A stretch of DNA of 6,267 bases from an uncultured Desulfovibrio sp. (GTDB lineage: Bacteria; Desulfobacterota; Desulfovibrionia; Desulfovibrionales; Desulfovibrionaceae). Of this stretch, positions 1 through 6,211 are shown one piece after another (positions within the stretch are counted from its first letter, which is position 1; each line of letters starts with the position of its first letter). A program made the position numbers and the translations under genes. The notes below the pieces were generated by a model, which saw only the letters and a program-made list of their open reading frames with translations, searched no databases and was not told the origin of the DNA. The stretch lies in the NCBI GenBank assembly GCA_900550745.1, contig URTO01000122.1:1-6267 (forward strand). Reading direction: 5' to 3'.

Positions 1-363
1 GCCTGCCACGATGTATCCCCACAGCAGGGGCGTAGGTGCAAAGAAGGTCGGCAGGGCGCAACCCACAAGGATACCGTTATAACCATGCAACCCGATGTTG
101 ATGTTTTCTTTGGGCGCTTTCAGAGCGTAAGCGGTAAGCGTACCTACAATCGTTCCGATCACCGCACCGATCCCAACGGAGATCATGTGCGCGGAGTAGG
201 CGCCCCAAAAGATGCCGATGAAGAAGAACAACCCGGTCAGCGGGCTATTTTGAAACATGACCTGCCCCGCACCGCGCAGGCAGACGTCAATGAAGTGAAT
301 GACCGGATTTTGGGATGCAAGGGCGTTCCACGGGTTAGGTGAGCCTTTGGCGACAACATTCAT
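1..363 (-). CDS. Urea transporter, UT family (N-terminal part, cut by window edge)
   Basis: This is the first 121 codons of a membrane channel-like protein that would let urea cross the inner membrane to feed the urease encoded upstream. The start is the ATG at 363-361, with a GGAGG ribosome site a few bases before it. The frame stays open to the window edge. After a polar N-terminus comes GQVMFQNSPLTG (residues 33-44), then strongly hydrophobic stretches at about 43-57 and 60-80, and then GLHGYNGILVGCALP (91-105). The Gln/Phe/Asn-Pro and GYN-G-LVG-AL patterns are typical of the UT family, which includes the structurally solved Desulfovibrio vulgaris protein and mammalian SLC14. Family members are usually about 300-340 residues, so roughly two thirds is missing here, including the second repeat. 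It lies 133 bases after ureD in the same direction, which supports a role in urea uptake. A ureT-type name is used in Brucella, but I leave the symbol empty because the gene is incomplete. Confidence 0.88.
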   Translation of the reverse strand, partial: MNVVAKGSPNPWNALASQNPVIHFIDVCLRGAGQVMFQNSPLTGLFFFIGIFWGAYSAHMISVGIGAVIGTIVGTLTAYALKAPKENINIGLHGYNGILVGCALPTFFAPTPLLWGYIVAG

Positions 364-420
364 GTTTCCCTCCAGGTAATTGCCGGTTTGAAGGATGGCC
401 TTACGGCAGAAAAGGGGGAA

Positions 421-435
421 CCCGCGTGAAGCGGG
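421..435 (-). terminator. Weak hairpin between ureD and the transporter gene; possible attenuator
   Basis: On the minus strand the sequence reads CCCGC-TTCAC-GCGGG, a 5-bp GC stem with a 5-base loop, followed by TTCCCCCTTTT. The trailing bases are mixed C and T rather than a clean T run, so this is at best a leaky terminator that lowers transporter expression relative to the urease genes. It is the only notable structure in the 133-base gap 364-496, and I see no convincing promoter there. It could be chance. Confidence 0.25.
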
Positions 436-496
436 CGTCCGACGCAGGCGGCGGAAACTACCGTCAGTGTCTTTCTGAGCTTCCTGCTGGTTCGTG

Positions 497-1465
497 TCAT
501 TGCCACAGGAAGGCTTGCGGCAGTTCATTCCCTGTGACGGCCTTGCGTGCGATTTGCCAAAATTCTCGGATTTTGCCCCGGACTGACTCCGATGTCATGC
601 CGAGAACCTTAAAAATCAACCCGCATTCACCTGGAAGCAGGGACACTCCGTAGGCGAGGCCCGTCTCCTTATCTACGTCGGCCTCTACCTCCTCGCGTAC
701 CCGAATGGCCTTTTCCTTTGTCGTCATAAGGATGACGTTGCCGAATACCTCATAGCCGTTCATGATGCCGGTTCGGGACAGATCCGTTTCGCGTGGATTG
801 ATGATGAACTTCTCGGCAAACAGCTTTTCGCCGTTCTCGCGGCGGGTGGCTTCAATGGTCGAAGAGTAGAGGTCGAATCCGAACAGTTCGTCTTCGTGGT
901 GGTATTTCCGTCCCGGCAGTACGACTTCGGCATAGAGCAGGCTTCCGGTTTCCGCGACGGAAATCCGGGTCTTGCTGAGAAAGCGCGAAGTACGGTGCGG
1001 GATGAGCGGATCGGGCATGTATTCCAAATAACCGCCTTCCTCCACGACAATGTCCTGTAGCTGCGAGGCGTAATTGGCATTCATCATATGAACCTTGGTC
1101 GCAGACTGCGTGGTGACGTGGGCCTGCGCGTTCTTGCCGACCTCGATCTCCAACGCCATCCGGTCGCCCTGCAATACACAGCCTGTTGTCGTGATGATGA
1201 ATATGCAGGGCATCCGCGGCATGGCCTCGTCCCAGTACAGCGCCCGCTGGACAAGGAACGGCACACGCCGATCCATAAACGCCATCACGCTGCGATCTCC
1301 CTGATCGGCGAACTCAAGCCGCAAATACCCGTCTTTGCCGACCGTGCCGCTGGGCATCTGCGCCGGTTCATCCTGATAGGGGCGCAGTTCCGGCGATTCG
1401 AGCCCGATCCGCGAAAGGGCCGCCCTTGCGAGCTCGACGCGGGCGCGGCTGTTGAGCTGACTCAT
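497..1465 (-). CDS. ureD: Urease accessory protein UreD (UreH)
   Basis: UreD is the scaffold that binds apo-urease and recruits UreF and UreG so that nickel and CO2 reach the active site. The 322-residue product shows the family landmarks: GKDGYLRLEF near the N-terminus (about 43-52), TGCVLQGDRM (about 94-103), TTQSATKVH (about 119-127), and LEYMPDPLIPHRTSRF (about 146-161). I chose the ATG at 1465 because AGGAGG lies just before it and the family-like sequence starts there. An in-frame ATG at 1519 would add 18 residues lying inside ureG and has no reason to be used. The gene starts 10 bases after the ureG stop, and its ribosome site overlaps that stop. It is somewhat longer than the roughly 270 residues of many UreD proteins. 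Identity is firm from motifs and context; UreD proteins diverge widely, so closeness to any particular lineage cannot be judged by eye. Confidence 0.95.
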   Translation of the reverse strand: MSQLNSRARVELARAALSRIGLESPELRPYQDEPAQMPSGTVGKDGYLRLEFADQGDRSVMAFMDRRVPFLVQRALYWDEAMPRMPCIFIITTTGCVLQGDRMALEIEVGKNAQAHVTTQSATKVHMMNANYASQLQDIVVEEGGYLEYMPDPLIPHRTSRFLSKTRISVAETGSLLYAEVVLPGRKYHHEDELFGFDLYSSTIEATRRENGEKLFAEKFIINPRETDLSRTGIMNGYEVFGNVILMTTKEKAIRVREEVEADVDKETGLAYGVSLLPGECGLIFKVLGMTSESVRGKIREFWQIARKAVTGNELPQAFLWQ

Positions 1466-1471
1466 GGGCAA

Positions 1472-1477
1472 CCTCCT
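1472..1477 (-). promoter_or_regulatory. ureD ribosome binding site overlapping the ureG stop codon
   Basis: The minus strand reads TAGGAGG, where TAG (1478-1476) ends ureG and AGGAGG is a near-perfect Shine-Dalgarno sequence for the ureD ATG at 1465. A ribosome finishing ureG would sit directly on the ureD start region. This fits translational coupling and supports the 1465 start over the one at 1519. Confidence 0.8.
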
Positions 1478-2114
1478 AGGCCGTCTTTTCGGCGGGCTTG
1501 AAATCAAACAGGGCGTCACGGATGATCATGTCCGTGAGCTCTTCGATGTTCTTGCCCGTCATGCAGTTGGTGAAGATGAAAGGCTTGCCGCCCCGCATCT
1601 TTCTGGAATCTCGATCCATGACCTCAAGGCTGGCCTTGACGTAAGGGGCGAGGTCTTCCTTGTTGATCACGAGGATGTCGGACTGGCACACGCCGGGCCC
1701 GCTCTTGCGCGGGATTTTGTCCCCAGCGGCCACATCGATGACATAGATGAAGAAATCCGCCAGCGCTGGGCTGAAGGTCAGGGTAAGGTTGTCGCCGCCG
1801 CTCTCGATGAAGATGAGATCACTGTCGGGGAACTTGCTTTCCAGCTCTTCCACGGCGGCGAGGTTCATGCTTGGATCCTCGCGGATGGCGGTGTGCGGGC
1901 ATGCCCCGGTTTCCACACCCACGATCTTTTCCGCTTCGAGGATGCCATCCAGTTCACGCTGGACGTGCCTGGCGTCTTCGGTGGTGACCACGTCGTTGGT
2001 GATGATGAGCGGCTTGATGCCTCTGCGGATAAGAACGGGGGTGACGGCTTCGATGATGGCCGTCTTGCCGGATCCGACCGGACCGCCCACGCCGATGCGA
2101 GTGATTTTTTTCAT
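1476..2114 (-). CDS. ureG: Urease accessory GTPase UreG
   Basis: UreG is a SIMIBI-class GTPase. It carries nickel as a dimer and uses GTP binding and hydrolysis to drive metal transfer into urease through UreD/UreF. The 212-residue product has the P-loop GPVGSGKT (11-18), TNDVVTTEDA (39-48), VETGACPHTAIRED (67-80) with the nickel-binding Cys72-Pro-His74, ESGGDNL (104-110) and the guanine-recognition motif NKED (151-154). The length matches the family (about 200-215). I chose the ATG at 2114 because the conserved N-terminal strand KKITRIGVGGP starts there and AAGGAA lies upstream. The frame is open further upstream to an ATG at 2288, but that stretch overlaps the 3' end of ureF and has no family resemblance. 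The usual TNDIYT motif is changed to TNDVVT. The gap to ureF is 62 bases. Confidence 0.97.
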   Translation of the reverse strand: MKKITRIGVGGPVGSGKTAIIEAVTPVLIRRGIKPLIITNDVVTTEDARHVQRELDGILEAEKIVGVETGACPHTAIREDPSMNLAAVEELESKFPDSDLIFIESGGDNLTLTFSPALADFFIYVIDVAAGDKIPRKSGPGVCQSDILVINKEDLAPYVKASLEVMDRDSRKMRGGKPFIFTNCMTGKNIEELTDMIIRDALFDFKPAEKTA

Positions 2115-2176
2115 TGCGTATTCCTTTTCAAAAAAGAGGTGGAGGATCTTTCCGGAACGGATGGCCGGATCAGCGA

Positions 2177-2893
2177 TCAGCCCATGAACAGCCGCACGTG
2201 CGCCTTGACGTGGTTGGCGGCGAGGATGTCGGTCATGGGAGCATAATTGGACATTTGTTCCAGCGGCGTCCGCATGGCGATCCGGCACATGGCGTCGAAA
2301 TCCCGCGTCAGGCTGTAGAGCACGCGCTGCATATCAATATGGCTGATGCGCATGATACGCATGGATGCGTTCAGGATGGTCATGGCGACGCCGTACTGGT
2401 GGACGGCAAGGACTTCGTCGAGCGTCCCGGCGTCGAGTTTCTCCTGTGTGGAAAGGCCCATTGCCACAAACTGTACGGCGAGGGAAACCGGATAGGTTCC
2501 CGGAGCCCTGCCGTCCTTGATGGTGTCCCGCCAGCCGATGACAAGGGGATTCTCGGTGATGTCCGCCCCCATTTCCGCGAGCTTGCGCCCCATACGGGTA
2601 GCCATAAGCCTGTTTTCTTCATTGAGTTTGCGGCACAGTACCTCACGGTCAATACGGATAAGCTCCTCCAGATCCCCGGAGAGGGCCGCGCGCGTCGCCC
2701 AAACGACGGCCACGGCATCGCCTTTCGCCGCCTGTTCGAGGGCCGTATGCGTATATTGACGCAGGGTTTCGGTATCGTAGACCACGCCTTTCTGGACTGC
2801 CGACTCTAGGCCGTTTGAAAAGGCAAAGGCCCCCACGGGAAGCATGGAGTCACCGAACTGCATCATTCTGGAGAGGGAAAGAATATTTTTCAC
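2177..2893 (-). CDS. ureF: Urease accessory protein UreF (GTG start)
   Basis: UreF is an all-helical protein that bridges UreD and UreG in the urease activation complex and is thought to regulate UreG GTPase activity. The 238-residue product carries the hallmark DSMLPVGAFAFSNGLE (15-30), a GTYPVSLAVQFVAMG segment (132-146) matching the conserved mid-protein helix, and a C-terminus ending HVKAHVRLFMG, which resembles the usual RLF ending. The length fits the family. No ATG is suitably placed: the first upstream one in frame (3097) lies deep inside ureE, and the next downstream Met codons (10-11) would trim the N-terminal helix. GTG at 2893-2891 with GGAG upstream, 16 bases after the ureE stop, is the best start. 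Function is firm; the start is likely. Confidence 0.94.
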   Translation of the reverse strand: MKNILSLSRMMQFGDSMLPVGAFAFSNGLESAVQKGVVYDTETLRQYTHTALEQAAKGDAVAVVWATRAALSGDLEELIRIDREVLCRKLNEENRLMATRMGRKLAEMGADITENPLVIGWRDTIKDGRAPGTYPVSLAVQFVAMGLSTQEKLDAGTLDEVLAVHQYGVAMTILNASMRIMRISHIDMQRVLYSLTRDFDAMCRIAMRTPLEQMSNYAPMTDILAANHVKAHVRLFMG

Positions 2894-2899
2894 GGTATG

Positions 2900-2903
2900 C
2901 TCC
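2900..2903 (-). promoter_or_regulatory. ureF ribosome binding site that decides the GTG start
   Basis: GGAG on the minus strand sits 6 bases before GTG at 2893, in the 16-base gap after the ureE TAA. It is the only ribosome-site-like sequence near a usable initiation codon, so it selects GTG over downstream Met codons. A GTG start may lower UreF output relative to its neighbours. Confidence 0.65.
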
Positions 2904-2909
2904 GGGGCC

Positions 2910-3554
2910 TTAGTTATGGCAACAACCGTCGTGGCAATGTCCTTCGTGGGTGTGCATATGGTGATGGGCATGGTGGTGCGCGTGACCGTCGAGAGGCGTA
3001 TGTGTGTGGCCGCCGTCCATGGGGCGTTCCGTACCGCCGAACAAACGGCGGGCCTGCGTGGGTTCGAGGAGATCCACGATCTCGGAACCGGGCGCAAAGC
3101 GGAAGGTAATATCTTTGAAATGATGGGTATTCATGACTGAATTCATGACGAGGCGGTTCACCGCCATGGGAACGTATACGAAGCCGTTCTGCACGATGGC
3201 GGGCCAGTGCTGGTTGCCGAGGGCATGCCCGAGCTGGACGCAGCGTTCGATGAGCTGCTCGGGGGGCAGCTTTTGGAGGCCGCTGAGATCGATGACAAGC
3301 ACATCGCACAGATCGATTTTGCAGATGACGGCCTGTTTCATTTTTTCGTCCCAAAGGAGGATGTCGCCATCGTGGAGGAACACGTTGCGGTCGAGGGATA
3401 CTGCAATGGCCTGGCCATTTCGGGTATCTTTGCGGAGCCTGTTTTTCTGCGCGTCCCATTGGCTGAGTTCAAGCGTATCAATGGCGGCATCGGCCAGCCG
3501 AGCCTTCCACACGGGATCATTGCTGTTGCCGAGTACGTTTTCTACGAGTTGCAT
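2910..3554 (-). CDS. ureE: Urease nickel metallochaperone UreE with His/Cys-rich tail
   Basis: UreE is a cytoplasmic dimeric chaperone that binds nickel and hands it to UreG for urease assembly. The 214-residue product has an N-terminal UreE-like domain (about 1-80) and a metal-binding domain containing GHALGNQHWPAI (109-120), where His116 in the GN-H motif corresponds to the conserved interfacial nickel ligand. The tail (183-214) is exceptionally His-rich: 14 of the last 32 residues are His, and there are three Cys at 207, 211 and 212. Such tails add nickel storage capacity in Klebsiella-type UreE and are absent from many others. The start ATG at 3554 has AAGGAA upstream. The gene follows a 180-base gap after ureC and precedes ureF by 16 bases. 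Sequence before the GN-H motif is divergent, but motif, tail and position make the call secure. Confidence 0.95.
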   Translation of the reverse strand: MQLVENVLGNSNDPVWKARLADAAIDTLELSQWDAQKNRLRKDTRNGQAIAVSLDRNVFLHDGDILLWDEKMKQAVICKIDLCDVLVIDLSGLQKLPPEQLIERCVQLGHALGNQHWPAIVQNGFVYVPMAVNRLVMNSVMNTHHFKDITFRFAPGSEIVDLLEPTQARRLFGGTERPMDGGHTHTPLDGHAHHHAHHHMHTHEGHCHDGCCHN

Positions 3555-3650
3555 GGGGTTTCCTTTCTATGATGCTTTCGGTGGCAAGGGACACCGCCTT
3601 GCAGCCGTATCCCGGTGAATTTAAAGGCGTCATGCGAATCTAGGCACTGA

Positions 3651-3671
3651 AACAAATTTTTTAAAATTGTT
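3651..3671 (-). other. AT-rich imperfect inverted repeat upstream of ureE
   Basis: AACAA at 3651-3655 pairs with TTGTT at 3667-3671, and inner T and A runs extend the stem around one bulged base. It lies between the GC-rich hairpin after ureC and the ureE start. It could be part of a processing or regulatory element, or simply an AT-rich tract. Its weak pairing gives little support for a specific role. Confidence 0.3.
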
Positions 3672-3688
3672 GCAGGTGGAGGGGGTGG

Positions 3689-3720
3689 GGGAGGACGTTT
3701 TTTTTACAAATCGTCCTCCC
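3689..3720 (-). terminator. Strong stem-loop just after ureC; candidate attenuator or mRNA stabiliser
   Basis: On the minus strand GGGAGGACG and CGTCCTCCC form a perfect 9-bp stem around a 14-base loop that ends in eight A residues. It begins 14 bases past the ureC stop. The bases after the stem are C-rich (CCCCCTCCACC) rather than a T run, so a classical intrinsic terminator is not obvious. A structure here could protect the 3' end of a ureABC transcript or partly stop transcription, giving more structural subunits than accessory proteins. The rest of the 180-base gap (3555-3734) shows no gene and no clear promoter. Confidence 0.6.
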
Positions 3721-3734
3721 TAGCGATTCAACCG

Positions 3735-5453
3735 TTAACTGAAGAAATAAAGCTGGCCGAGGGCGACCTTTTCGGCCGGCTTAACGGTGGCATGCACACC
3801 GTTGACCTTGACCGCGAAGGTTTCGGGATCAACTTCGATTTTGGGCAGGTTGCCGTTGCGCACCATGTCGTGCTTGTTCAGACCGCGGATGTTGCACACA
3901 GGTTCGACGCAACTACGTAGGCCGAGCTTTTCGCGGATGTTCCGCTTCATGGCGGCCTGTGAAACGAAGGTGATTCGTGTGCGGGGCTTGGCGAGACCCA
4001 TGCCGCCGAACATCGGGCGGTAGTAGGTAGGCTGCGGCGTGGGCAGGGAAGCGTTGGGATCACCCATGTTGGCCCAGCTGATCATGCCGCCCTTGATCAC
4101 CATTTTGGGCTTGGCGCCGAAGAACTGCGGTTCCCAGAGGACGAGGTCGGCGTACTTGCCCACTTCCACGGAGCCGATGAGGTGGCTGACGCCCTGCGTG
4201 ATAGCAGGGTTGATCGTCAGTTTTGCCACATAGCGCAGGACGCGGAAGTTGTCGTTGCCGGGCGCATCCTCAGGGAGTTTGCCGCGGGCGGCCTTCATTG
4301 CGTCAGCGGTCTGGATCACGCGGAGCCAGTTTTCACCTACGCGGCCCATAGCTTGCGAGTCGCTGGAGATCATGGAGATGACGCCCATATCATGCAGTAC
4401 GTTTTCAGCGGCGACGGTTTCGGCGCGTACGCGGCTTTCGGCGAAGGAAACGTCGGAGGGCACGTTGGGGTTCAAGTTATGGCAAACCATGATCATGTCG
4501 AACAGTTCCGACTGGGTGTTAATGCCGAAAGGTAACGTCGGGTTTGTGGAACTGGGCAGCACGTTGGGATGGCTCGCCACACGCAGGATGTCTGGAGCGT
4601 GTCCGCCGCCCGCACCTTCCGTATGGAAAGTATGGATGACGCGGCCCGCGATGGCGTCGATGGTGTCTTCCACATATCCGGACTCGTTCAAGGTGTCAGT
4701 GTGGATGGAAACCTGCACGTCCATATCGTCGGCAACGCTCAGCGCAGCACGGATCATGGCGGGCATGGCACCCCAGTCTTCATGTATCTTGAAGCCGCAC
4801 GCGCCGGCCTCAATCTGCTCGACCAGCGGGACTCTGTTGTAGGCGTGCCCCTTGCCGAGAATGCCCATGTTCACAGGCATGGCGTCAATGGCTTCCAGCA
4901 TTTTGCTGATGTTCCACGGGCCGGGGGTGATGGTCGTACCGTTGGTGCCGTCGGTGGGGCCGACTCCTCCGCCGAAGAAGGTGGTCACGCCATTGGAGAG
5001 AGCGGCATACCCCTGTTGTGGAGAGATATAGTGGACGTGGGAGTCGATGCCGCCGGCGGTGAGGATAAGATGTTCACCGGTGATGGCGTCAGTGGAATTG
5101 CCTACGATGAGATTGGGATCGACGCCATTCATCATGGACGGGTTGCCGCTCTTGCCAATACCCACGATTTTACCGTCCCTGATTCCCACGTCGGCTTTAA
5201 TGACCCCCTGCACGGCATCGATGACGGTGACGTTGGTAATGACGAGATCAAGCACGCCAGCATCGCGGTTCAAGCGGGCATCACCGCCCATGCCGCCGCG
5301 CAGGGTTTTGCCGCCGCCGTACATGGACTCGTCACCGTAGTGGCGCAAGTCCTTTTCGATTTCAACATACAGATCCGTATCCCCAAGCCGGATTTTGTCC
5401 CCAACGGTCGGGCCGAAGAGGGCAGCGTGTTCCTGACGAGAAATTGTTGGCAT
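3735..5453 (-). CDS. ureC: Urease subunit alpha, catalytic (UreC)
   Basis: This is the catalytic subunit of urease, an amidohydrolase-fold enzyme with a dinickel centre that splits urea into ammonia and carbamate. At 572 residues it is full family length (about 567-573). Aligned by eye to Klebsiella numbering with a constant offset of +5, all key residues are present: nickel ligands His139 and His141 (GGIDSHVHYI), the carbamylated bridging Lys222 (GFKIHEDWG), substrate-binding His224, His251 (SIHTDTLNESG), His277 (HTFHTEGAGGGH), Asp365 (SSDSQAMGRVGE), and the mobile-flap Cys324 and acid His325. The residue after that His, usually His in this CHH motif, is Asn326. The protein ends YFFS rather than the more usual FLF-type ending. 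The ATG at 5453 has AAAGGAG upstream, and the gene starts 36 bases after ureB. All residues needed for activity are intact. Confidence 0.99.
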   Translation of the reverse strand: MPTISRQEHAALFGPTVGDKIRLGDTDLYVEIEKDLRHYGDESMYGGGKTLRGGMGGDARLNRDAGVLDLVITNVTVIDAVQGVIKADVGIRDGKIVGIGKSGNPSMMNGVDPNLIVGNSTDAITGEHLILTAGGIDSHVHYISPQQGYAALSNGVTTFFGGGVGPTDGTNGTTITPGPWNISKMLEAIDAMPVNMGILGKGHAYNRVPLVEQIEAGACGFKIHEDWGAMPAMIRAALSVADDMDVQVSIHTDTLNESGYVEDTIDAIAGRVIHTFHTEGAGGGHAPDILRVASHPNVLPSSTNPTLPFGINTQSELFDMIMVCHNLNPNVPSDVSFAESRVRAETVAAENVLHDMGVISMISSDSQAMGRVGENWLRVIQTADAMKAARGKLPEDAPGNDNFRVLRYVAKLTINPAITQGVSHLIGSVEVGKYADLVLWEPQFFGAKPKMVIKGGMISWANMGDPNASLPTPQPTYYRPMFGGMGLAKPRTRITFVSQAAMKRNIREKLGLRSCVEPVCNIRGLNKHDMVRNGNLPKIEVDPETFAVKVNGVHATVKPAEKVALGQLYFFS

Positions 5454-5489
5454 ATGAAACTCCTTTCCGTCGCGCCGATGGCGCGGGAA

Positions 5490-5894
5490 CTACTTTTTGG
5501 CGTTCTTGAAACCGAGCTTGTCGGCACGTTCCTCGTTGATGACCCGTTCGTGTTCGTCCCCGGTCCAGCCGTCCACAAGATTGTTGAATCCATAGGTGCC
5601 GGAAGTCCCGCCAATGGTGACGAGGGATACGGTTTTCTCATCGCCCGGCTCGAAACGGATGGCGGTCGTGGAGGAGATGTTCAAACGCATGCCGTAAGCG
5701 GCGTGGCGATCAAATTCGAGGGCGCGGTTCACTTCGAAAAAGTGAAAGTGTGAGCCGACCTGAATGGGACGGTCGCCGGTGTTGCGGACTTTGAGGGTAA
5801 CTGTCTTGCGCCCCGCGTTGAATTCAATGGGAGCGGAACCAAGGATCAGGCCGCCGACCGGCGCTGTGGTTTTGTTCGGAGTCTTGTTGGTCAT
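5490..5894 (-). CDS. ureB: Urease subunit beta (UreB)
   Basis: UreB is a structural subunit of the (alpha beta gamma)3 urease assembly; it packs beside UreC and helps hold the active-site entrance. The 134-residue product shows the family pattern: GDRPIQVGSHFHFFEVN (40-56), LEFDRHAAYGMRLNI (59-73), RFEPGDEKTV (80-89) and YGFNNLVDG (101-109). It is longer than the shortest bacterial UreB (about 101-110 residues), with a polar lead of about ten residues and a charged C-terminal extension after residue 110. The segment usually read as GG-x-R-x-V-YGF is GGTSGTYGF here, without the Arg. The ATG at 5894 has AAGGGGGA upstream, and the gap to ureA is 14 bases. It is a separate gene, unlike the fused gamma-beta subunit of Helicobacter. 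Confidence 0.98.
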   Translation of the reverse strand: MTNKTPNKTTAPVGGLILGSAPIEFNAGRKTVTLKVRNTGDRPIQVGSHFHFFEVNRALEFDRHAAYGMRLNISSTTAIRFEPGDEKTVSLVTIGGTSGTYGFNNLVDGWTGDEHERVINEERADKLGFKNAKK

Positions 5895-5908
5895 GGAAAA
5901 ATCCCCCT

Positions 5909-6211
5909 TTAGTTGATGGGGTTGTGAATGGTGATGAGGCGGCTCCCATCGGTGAAGACGGCTTCCACCTGCACGGAAGGGATCATTTCGACCACACCTT
6001 CCATGACGTCGTTGCGGGTGAGGACTTTGCGGGTTTCGGCCATAACTTCTTCGACGGTCTTCCCGGCACGGGCTTCTTCAAGTGCGGCGGCGGAAAGCAC
6101 AGCCACTGTTTCGGGATGGTTGAGCTTCAAGCCTTTGGCTTTCCGCTTGAGCGCGACATTGGCCAAGGTATGAATCATGAGCTTGTCGAGCTCGCGAGGA
6201 GTAAGGTGCAT
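5909..6211 (-). CDS. ureA: Urease subunit gamma (UreA)
   Basis: UreA is the smallest structural subunit of urease, needed for assembly of the trimeric enzyme. The 100-residue product matches the family over its full length: LTPRELDKLMIH (3-14), KAKGLKLNHPETVAVLS (24-40), EEARAGKTVEEVM (45-57), DVMEGVVEMIPSVQVEAVF (68-86) and a TIHNPI ending (94-99). The ATG at 6211 has a strong AAAGGAGG ribosome site. As the first urease gene on this strand, followed by ureB after 14 bases, it most likely heads the operon, with control sequences in the 56 bases visible upstream and beyond the window edge. Confidence 0.98.
   Translation of the reverse strand: MHLTPRELDKLMIHTLANVALKRKAKGLKLNHPETVAVLSAAALEEARAGKTVEEVMAETRKVLTRNDVMEGVVEMIPSVQVEAVFTDGSRLITIHNPIN

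Noticed and set aside
1466..1519. Upstream in-frame ATG that would lengthen UreD by 18 residues
   Set aside because: The extension lies inside the ureG coding end, is Arg/Pro-rich without family likeness, and the downstream ATG has a much better ribosome site.
1464..2246. Plus-strand open frame of 260 codons opposite ureG
   Set aside because: It mirrors ureG, which has all GTPase motifs; the antisense product resembles no family I know and has no convincing ribosome site.
2115..2288. N-terminal extension of UreG from an ATG at 2288
   Set aside because: It overlaps the 3' end of ureF in another frame and carries no UreG-like sequence; family-like sequence starts at the ATG at 2114.
2114..2809. 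Plus-strand open frame of 231 codons opposite ureF
   Set aside because: It is antisense to ureF with its conserved motifs, and its composition is typical of a shadow frame.
2914..3008. Repeat-like DNA of alternating cat/cac-type triplets
   Set aside because: It is the His codon run of the UreE tail rather than a separate DNA repeat or CRISPR-like array.
2894..3097. N-terminal extension of UreF from an ATG at 3097
   Set aside because: The added stretch is the His-rich tail region of ureE read in another frame, so the GTG at 2893 with its own ribosome site is preferred.
4569..5753. Long plus-strand open frame (394 codons) opposite ureC and ureB
   Set aside because: It lies antisense to two clearly conserved genes, has no recognisable motif, and its openness is explained by the codon bias of the genes on the other strand.
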